From contig JAQTZZ010000027.1 in the NCBI GenBank assembly GCA_028687545.1, positions 1-57,227 on the forward strand: a stretch of 57,227 nt of DNA, given 5' to 3'. A model generated the notes under the pieces. It ran no database searches and was not told where the DNA came from. It saw nothing but the letters and a program-made list of their open reading frames with translations. The stretch is from Candidatus Wallbacteria bacterium. GTDB taxonomy: Bacteria; Muiribacteriota; JAQTZZ01. Position numbers and translations under genes: made by a program. This document shows positions 53,586 through 57,227 of this stretch, piece after piece; position 1 is the first letter of the stretch, and each line of letters begins with the position of its first letter.

Positions 53586-54998
53586 TTAACAAGATTTTCC
53601 TCGAATGGTGTCTGAAATTAAATTGTTAATGGATTTCTTTTTTTCGGAAATCCTAAATATTTTTTGATCGATTGTATCGGAATTATTAATACATTTTGCA
53701 AGATATCTTTTTACACAGATTTCTTTCCAGTTAGAATTTATTCGCCTTGCTCTCGATAGCATCTGAGATTCTATTGAAGGATTAAAGTGGGGATCAATGA
53801 TAAATATTTTATTTGCTTGAGGCAAATCTAATCCTTCTCCACCAACGTTTGAAAAGACAACGACTCTATTTTTACCAGATTTAAAGTCCTTTAATACATT
53901 AGCTCTTTTTTCTTTTGAAGTGTCACCAATAAACACTTCATGTTCAATGCTTTCTTTTGTTAAAAAGTATGAAATTGTATTTACTCCAGCATTTACAAAG
54001 TTCGAGTAAATTAAACACCGATTATCATCATCTAAAATTACTTTTTTAAGATCTGCGATCAATTGAGCTACTTTAGGTGATAAATAGTACTTGTTATCAG
54101 AATACAAAGGATTCAGTATTGTTTGCCTGCAGTATTGAAGTTTATTTATTGATCGAATCAGTTTTCGTTCGTTATCTTCTTCATCATCAAGATAGTTTAA
54201 ATGCTTTTTTAATCTAGATAGAGAGACATCGTATTTTTTTTGAGTAAATTGGTCTAGTGTAATTTCGCAATTTTCTTCAGTTAATTTAGGATAACTTGGC
54301 AATTTTTCTAAATCTACAAAATCATAATATCTACTTACTAGATCTCTAAATCTACCAGGTTTTTTTATACCTATGATTTGGCCATACAGAGGTTTCTTTT
54401 TAACAACAACATAATAAAATCTTTTAAGAAAATTCGAATCTCTATAATCCCATTTCCTCTGAAATTCTCTCTCAATCAAAGGGAAAAGATTTTTATTTGA
54501 AACTATCTCAACTAAATTAATAAATTCTTTCACGTTATTTTGAAATGGGGTTCCTGTTAAAGGAAGGAAGTATTCAAATCCGGTACGTATTTTTTTTAAC
54601 ATCTCTGAAGTTTTTGTATCTTCGTTTTTACTATGGTGAAATTCATCGATGATTAGAAAATTTGATGAACTAAAATCAAATTTGCTGAAATGTTTAACAA
54701 AATAACTAAAGGAAATTAAATTAAAGTCAGGGCCTAGCTCATGAGAACTGCTGCGATTAATAATTTTATAAGAGATTTGAGGGCAAAATAACTTAATGTT
54801 ATCAATAAAATTAGCTATCAAGGATGCTGTAGTTAGAACTAGAGCTCTATCTACTTTGTTGTCTCTTTTTAATCGCAAAAAACATTCAATCGCCGTTCTT
54901 GTCTTGCCAGTTCCCATTGGATGTGAGAGTATAATTGATTTTTCCTCAACAAAACGGTTTATAAAACTACTCTGAAAAGGATACAGCGGATAGTTCAC
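53586..54998 (-). CDS. SNF2-like DEAD/DEAH-box helicase, stand-alone
   Basis: 470 residues. GTG start (54996-54998) overlaps the upstream stop. Motif I SHPMGTGKTRTA (about 25-36), motif II IIDEFHH (about 116-122), LTGTPFQNN (motif III, about 148-156), NVGGEGLDLPQAN (motif V) and QMLSRARRINS (motif VI, about 410) are all present, so the ATPase should be active. No nuclease or other domain is fused, and the length is little more than the two RecA-like folds. Remodels or moves on DNA or nucleoprotein; cytoplasmic. Third gene of the minus-strand operon with two membrane proteins, an odd neighbour for a helicase. Confidence 0.88.
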   Translation of the reverse strand: MNYPLYPFQSSFINRFVEEKSIILSHPMGTGKTRTAIECFLRLKRDNKVDRALVLTTASLIANFIDNIKLFCPQISYKIINRSSSHELGPDFNLISFSYFVKHFSKFDFSSSNFLIIDEFHHSKNEDTKTSEMLKKIRTGFEYFLPLTGTPFQNNVKEFINLVEIVSNKNLFPLIEREFQRKWDYRDSNFLKRFYYVVVKKKPLYGQIIGIKKPGRFRDLVSRYYDFVDLEKLPSYPKLTEENCEITLDQFTQKKYDVSLSRLKKHLNYLDDEEDNERKLIRSINKLQYCRQTILNPLYSDNKYYLSPKVAQLIADLKKVILDDDNRCLIYSNFVNAGVNTISYFLTKESIEHEVFIGDTSKEKRANVLKDFKSGKNRVVVFSNVGGEGLDLPQANKIFIIDPHFNPSIESQMLSRARRINSNWKEICVKRYLAKCINNSDTIDQKIFRISEKKKSINNLISDTIRGKSC

Positions 54999-55741
54999 TT
55001 GCCAGCTATACCAATCACATGCTTTGCAATTATAAATTTCGTAAGAGTAGTGTAATCAGTGTTTAATACATACCAAAGGCCTGCAGTTATTGCTATTCCC
55101 CACCCAACAGGACCAGTTAGTACAGAGAGAAGATGGGCTGCTGAAGTGTAGATGACAAATGGAAAAGTAATTCCAATTACGACTCCTATTGCATGGATAG
55201 TTGTAGATAGTGCTAGAAATGGCTCAAAACCAAGTGAAGTGATATACAGAATTATGGCTGAAATTGATCCGCTTGTGAACAAACCTGCTAAATCTTTGGG
55301 GTCAATACCTTTACTTTTTATTTCTGCAGCGATATTTTTTAATACTTGCTGTTTTTGCTCGGCGGAGAGCCCTGACCACATTGCATCCAGATAACCATCA
55401 AAGATTTTTGCTTCTAACATACTTTCATCCCACTTTTCATCAACTTCTATCTTCATTCTTTTAGCGACTGATTTTAAAATTTCTGAATATGAGACGTCAT
55501 ATTCATATAAGTATCTGAATGGACCTGTAATTGCATTTCCGTAAGCCCATTTTAATTTGTTGATTATGGAACTGACAGTTGGATCACAATTTAGAATATT
55601 TTCATCAGCTAACTGTTTTAGTTCGTTCTCATTACATTTAAACAAAAATGACTTAAAACTTTCATTGGTAGCACCAAAAACATCATAAACAAAGCAAACA
55701 AGAAAAATTATCACAAGTATCTTTTTAGGTTTTTTTTTCAC
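54995..55741 (-). CDS. YaaW/UPF0174-like exported membrane protein, copy 1
   Basis: 248 residues from GTG 55739-55741 (GGAGG four bases before). N-terminal signal or anchor (KKILVIIFLVCFVYDVFGA). The middle, KCNENELKQLAD, YGNAITGPFRYL, VSYSEILKSVAKRMKI and DAMWSGLSAEQKQQVLKNI, follows the order of E. coli YaaW (UPF0174/PF03981-like), which has no signal sequence. The C-terminal half has two to three hydrophobic segments, with TGPVGWGIAITAGLWYVL. The family's function is unknown. It is 20 bases downstream of copy 2. Confidence 0.75.
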   Translation of the reverse strand: MKKKPKKILVIIFLVCFVYDVFGATNESFKSFLFKCNENELKQLADENILNCDPTVSSIINKLKWAYGNAITGPFRYLYEYDVSYSEILKSVAKRMKIEVDEKWDESMLEAKIFDGYLDAMWSGLSAEQKQQVLKNIAAEIKSKGIDPKDLAGLFTSGSISAIILYITSLGFEPFLALSTTIHAIGVVIGITFPFVIYTSAAHLLSVLTGPVGWGIAITAGLWYVLNTDYTTLTKFIIAKHVIGIAGK

Positions 55742-55761
55742 TCTTCCTCCTAAAAATACTG

Positions 55762-56496
55762 TTACGATTTGGATAATTCAATAACATGCTTTGCAATAGT
55801 AAATTTGGTTAATGTAGTATAGTTGGTGTTAAAAAAATACCATACTCCTGCGGCAATTGCCAACCCCCACCCCACTGGGCCTGTTAAGACAGAAAGAAGA
55901 TAGGTTGCAGAAGTATAGACAACAAATGGAAAAGTAACTCCAATCACTACTCCTATTGCGTGGATAAATGTGGTAAGAGCTATATACGGTGTAAATCCCA
56001 ATGATGTTACAGTGAATATTAACGCAGAAATGGATGTTGATGCTACTAAACCCTTAATTTTTGATGGATCAACCCCTTTGTCTTTTAGTTCTTTAGCTAT
56101 GTTATCTAGGACTTGTTGCTTTTGTTCTGCTGTGAGTCCTGACCACATTGCTTCAAGGTAATTTTCAAAAATTTTCCCTTCTATTGTTTTGTCATCCCAG
56201 TAATCATAAACTGTTATTTTCATTCTTCTGGCAACAGACCGTAGAATAGTTGAATATGGCACTTCTGAGTCAAATAATGATCTATATGGTCCTGTTATAG
56301 CATTTCCGTAGGCCCATGAAAGATTACTAATTATTGAAGTGGCGTCACCACCAACTATGTCGGTCAGTTGCTTCAATTCGCTTTCGTTGCATTTACCGAG
56401 AAGAGATTTAAGTGATTCATTTTCAGCATAGCTAATATTGCATAAAAACGAAAGGAGTAAAATTATAGCTGCCACCTTTTTCATAATGAGTTTCAT
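55762..56496 (-). CDS. YaaW/UPF0174-like exported membrane protein, copy 2
   Basis: 244 residues from ATG 56494-56496 (GGGAGG five bases upstream; an in-frame earlier start adds 27 residues with no support). Signal peptide (KLIMKKVAAIILLLSFLCNISYA). About half identical by eye to copy 1: KCNESELKQLTD, YGNAITGPYRSL, AMWSGLTAEQKQQVLDNIAK, and the same TGPVGWGLAIAAGVWYF end. First gene of the operon (copy 2 - copy 1 - helicase - glycine-zipper peptide). Product likely in the inner membrane with a soluble part outside. Confidence 0.75.
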   Translation of the reverse strand: MKLIMKKVAAIILLLSFLCNISYAENESLKSLLGKCNESELKQLTDIVGGDATSIISNLSWAYGNAITGPYRSLFDSEVPYSTILRSVARRMKITVYDYWDDKTIEGKIFENYLEAMWSGLTAEQKQQVLDNIAKELKDKGVDPSKIKGLVASTSISALIFTVTSLGFTPYIALTTFIHAIGVVIGVTFPFVVYTSATYLLSVLTGPVGWGLAIAAGVWYFFNTNYTTLTKFTIAKHVIELSKS

Positions 56497-57154
56497 GTAG
56501 CCTCCCGTTTGTAGATAGATAATGTTTGAACATCTAGCATGAATTTTAGTGCTTTTACCTATGATACAGAAAGACATAATTCAATTCAACAAATCTACAT
56601 ATGTGATCCCCGATGGACTCTTCAGATAACACAAAGACGCGTCATTACAGCTCCAACAGGGTGGATGTGGGAGATAAGACTTCAAGGATTGCTACAACCT
56701 CATTGGACGATTTGAGCCATGGGTGAATTTGGACATGTTGCAGTAAGAAAAGGCAATGTAAGTATTCCTCAAAGAACCATGAATGACGCTGAGTTTATAA
56801 CTCAATGTAAAGATACTGATAAACTGCTAAGGAGTATTGATTTCTGTATGAACCATTAAAATCAAGATGACTTGTTATTATTTTTTTATGGGTATTTGAT
56901 TTCTCAATCTTAACGTCCGTTAATATTCATTATGACGATAAGTGGTCTCTGTGCGGCTTTTAAGCTTGTCAATTATCAACTAATAATTTCATAAGCTGTA
57001 TTGTGTTGTCTTTCAACATAGTGTTTTTTCAAAAACCGTTATTTGCTTTTATGGTTTCCATGACTATACAAAACGAAAAGTTTACCTCTACTCACACATC
57101 ATTTAGCTACGTCCCGTCAAGTGGTGTAAATTTCCATCGGCTACTCCTGTCAAC
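56497..57154. other. 650-base gap, one doubtful small ORF
   Basis: AT-rich. A plus-strand frame from ATG 56719 to TAA at 56857-56859 (46 residues, GHVAVRKGNVSIPQRTMNDA ...) looks protein-like but has no ribosome site and begins just after a stop in the same frame, so it may be a remnant. No promoter could be named for the minus-strand operon. Confidence 0.4.
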
Positions 57155-57227
57155 CTAAGCAGCCCTCAATTCCTTGCAATACAAGCCCTTAATCAGTTCC
57201 ATTGACTCCAGGCTGAAGTATCTCCTG
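57155..57227 (-). CDS. 3' end of unidentified CDS, possibly a transposase (partial)
   Basis: The minus-strand frame enters at the window edge and ends RRYFSLESMELIKGLYCKEL then RAA, TAG at 57155-57157. Beyond the stop, GAAATTTACACCACTTGACG (minus strand) recalls the ends of IS256-family elements from memory. Identity cannot be settled from 23 codons. Confidence 0.4.
   Translation of the reverse strand, partial: RRYFSLESMELIKGLYCKELRAA

Noticed and set aside
53138-57227. Template repeat of a diversity-generating retroelement downstream of the giant gene
   Set aside because: I looked for a near-copy of the last FGE loop with A-rich variable positions and found none; no reverse transcriptase motif (YxDD) was seen in any frame inspected.

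Overview
The window comes from a bacterium with two membranes (an inference from exported beta-barrel-like and lipoprotein products and a type II secretion/type IV pilus ATPase). The gene mix does not point to one well-studied phylum: a GldA/F/G-like ABC cluster with a DUF4340-type partner, a PASTA/pseudokinase/rpe operon, ankyrin-TolB and leucine-rich-repeat surface proteins, and giant Ig-repeat proteins. A candidate phylum such as Wallbacteria or Riflebacteria is a guess only. No rRNA, tRNA or CRISPR array was seen.

Region 1, about 1-1.5 kb, holds the tail of an unknown gene and nucleotidyltransferase toxin-antitoxin-type genes, one with a broken HEPN partner. Region 2, about 1.6-30.2 kb, is ordinary chromosome with strong Shine-Dalgarno sites, short gaps and operons: metG; the four-gene ABC cluster; HU; a decarboxylase - FkbH-like - truncated glycosyltransferase run whose middle gene seems to start at ATT; PASTA protein - pseudokinase - rpe; dppBC-like permeases with an IMPase; an M20 peptidase; a GspE/PilB ATPase; holA; a barrel protein and a TPR protein; ankyrin protein - uppP; serC; an ankyrin-TolB lipoprotein and an LRR protein.

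Region 3, about 30.2-37.1 kb, is AT-rich accessory DNA. It starts with a cluster of CAGGCTGTT palindromic elements. A divergent block follows: two serine recombinases in tandem, each preceded by a small paralogous protein, with tiny coupled ORFs and remnants upstream. Next comes an HTH regulator behind a promoter and a hairpin-rich leader, in one operon with two small Cys-containing proteins (one frameshifted) and a membrane-bound J-domain protein.

Region 4, 37.3-53.1 kb, is two giant secreted genes: a 1949-residue M6 metalloprotease with seven Ig-like repeats, and a 3307-residue protein in which five FGE-sulfatase (SUMF1/C-type-lectin-fold) domains alternate with sixteen Ig-like repeats. The two share a carboxypeptidase-regulatory-like domain and a duplicated GWNL...GYWVYM module. 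The FGE domains lack the catalytic cysteine pair, and their C-terminal loops are hypervariable. In domains 1, 4 and 5 these loops are written almost entirely in NNY codons, the mark left when a diversity-generating retroelement mutates AAY template codons. No reverse transcriptase or template repeat is in the window.

Region 5, 53.3-56.5 kb, is an AT-rich minus-strand operon: two exported YaaW/UPF0174-like membrane proteins (paralogues), a stand-alone SNF2-like helicase, and a glycine-zipper peptide. I know of no described system with this composition; it is the best candidate here for a new defence or toxin system. The right edge enters another gene, possibly a transposase.
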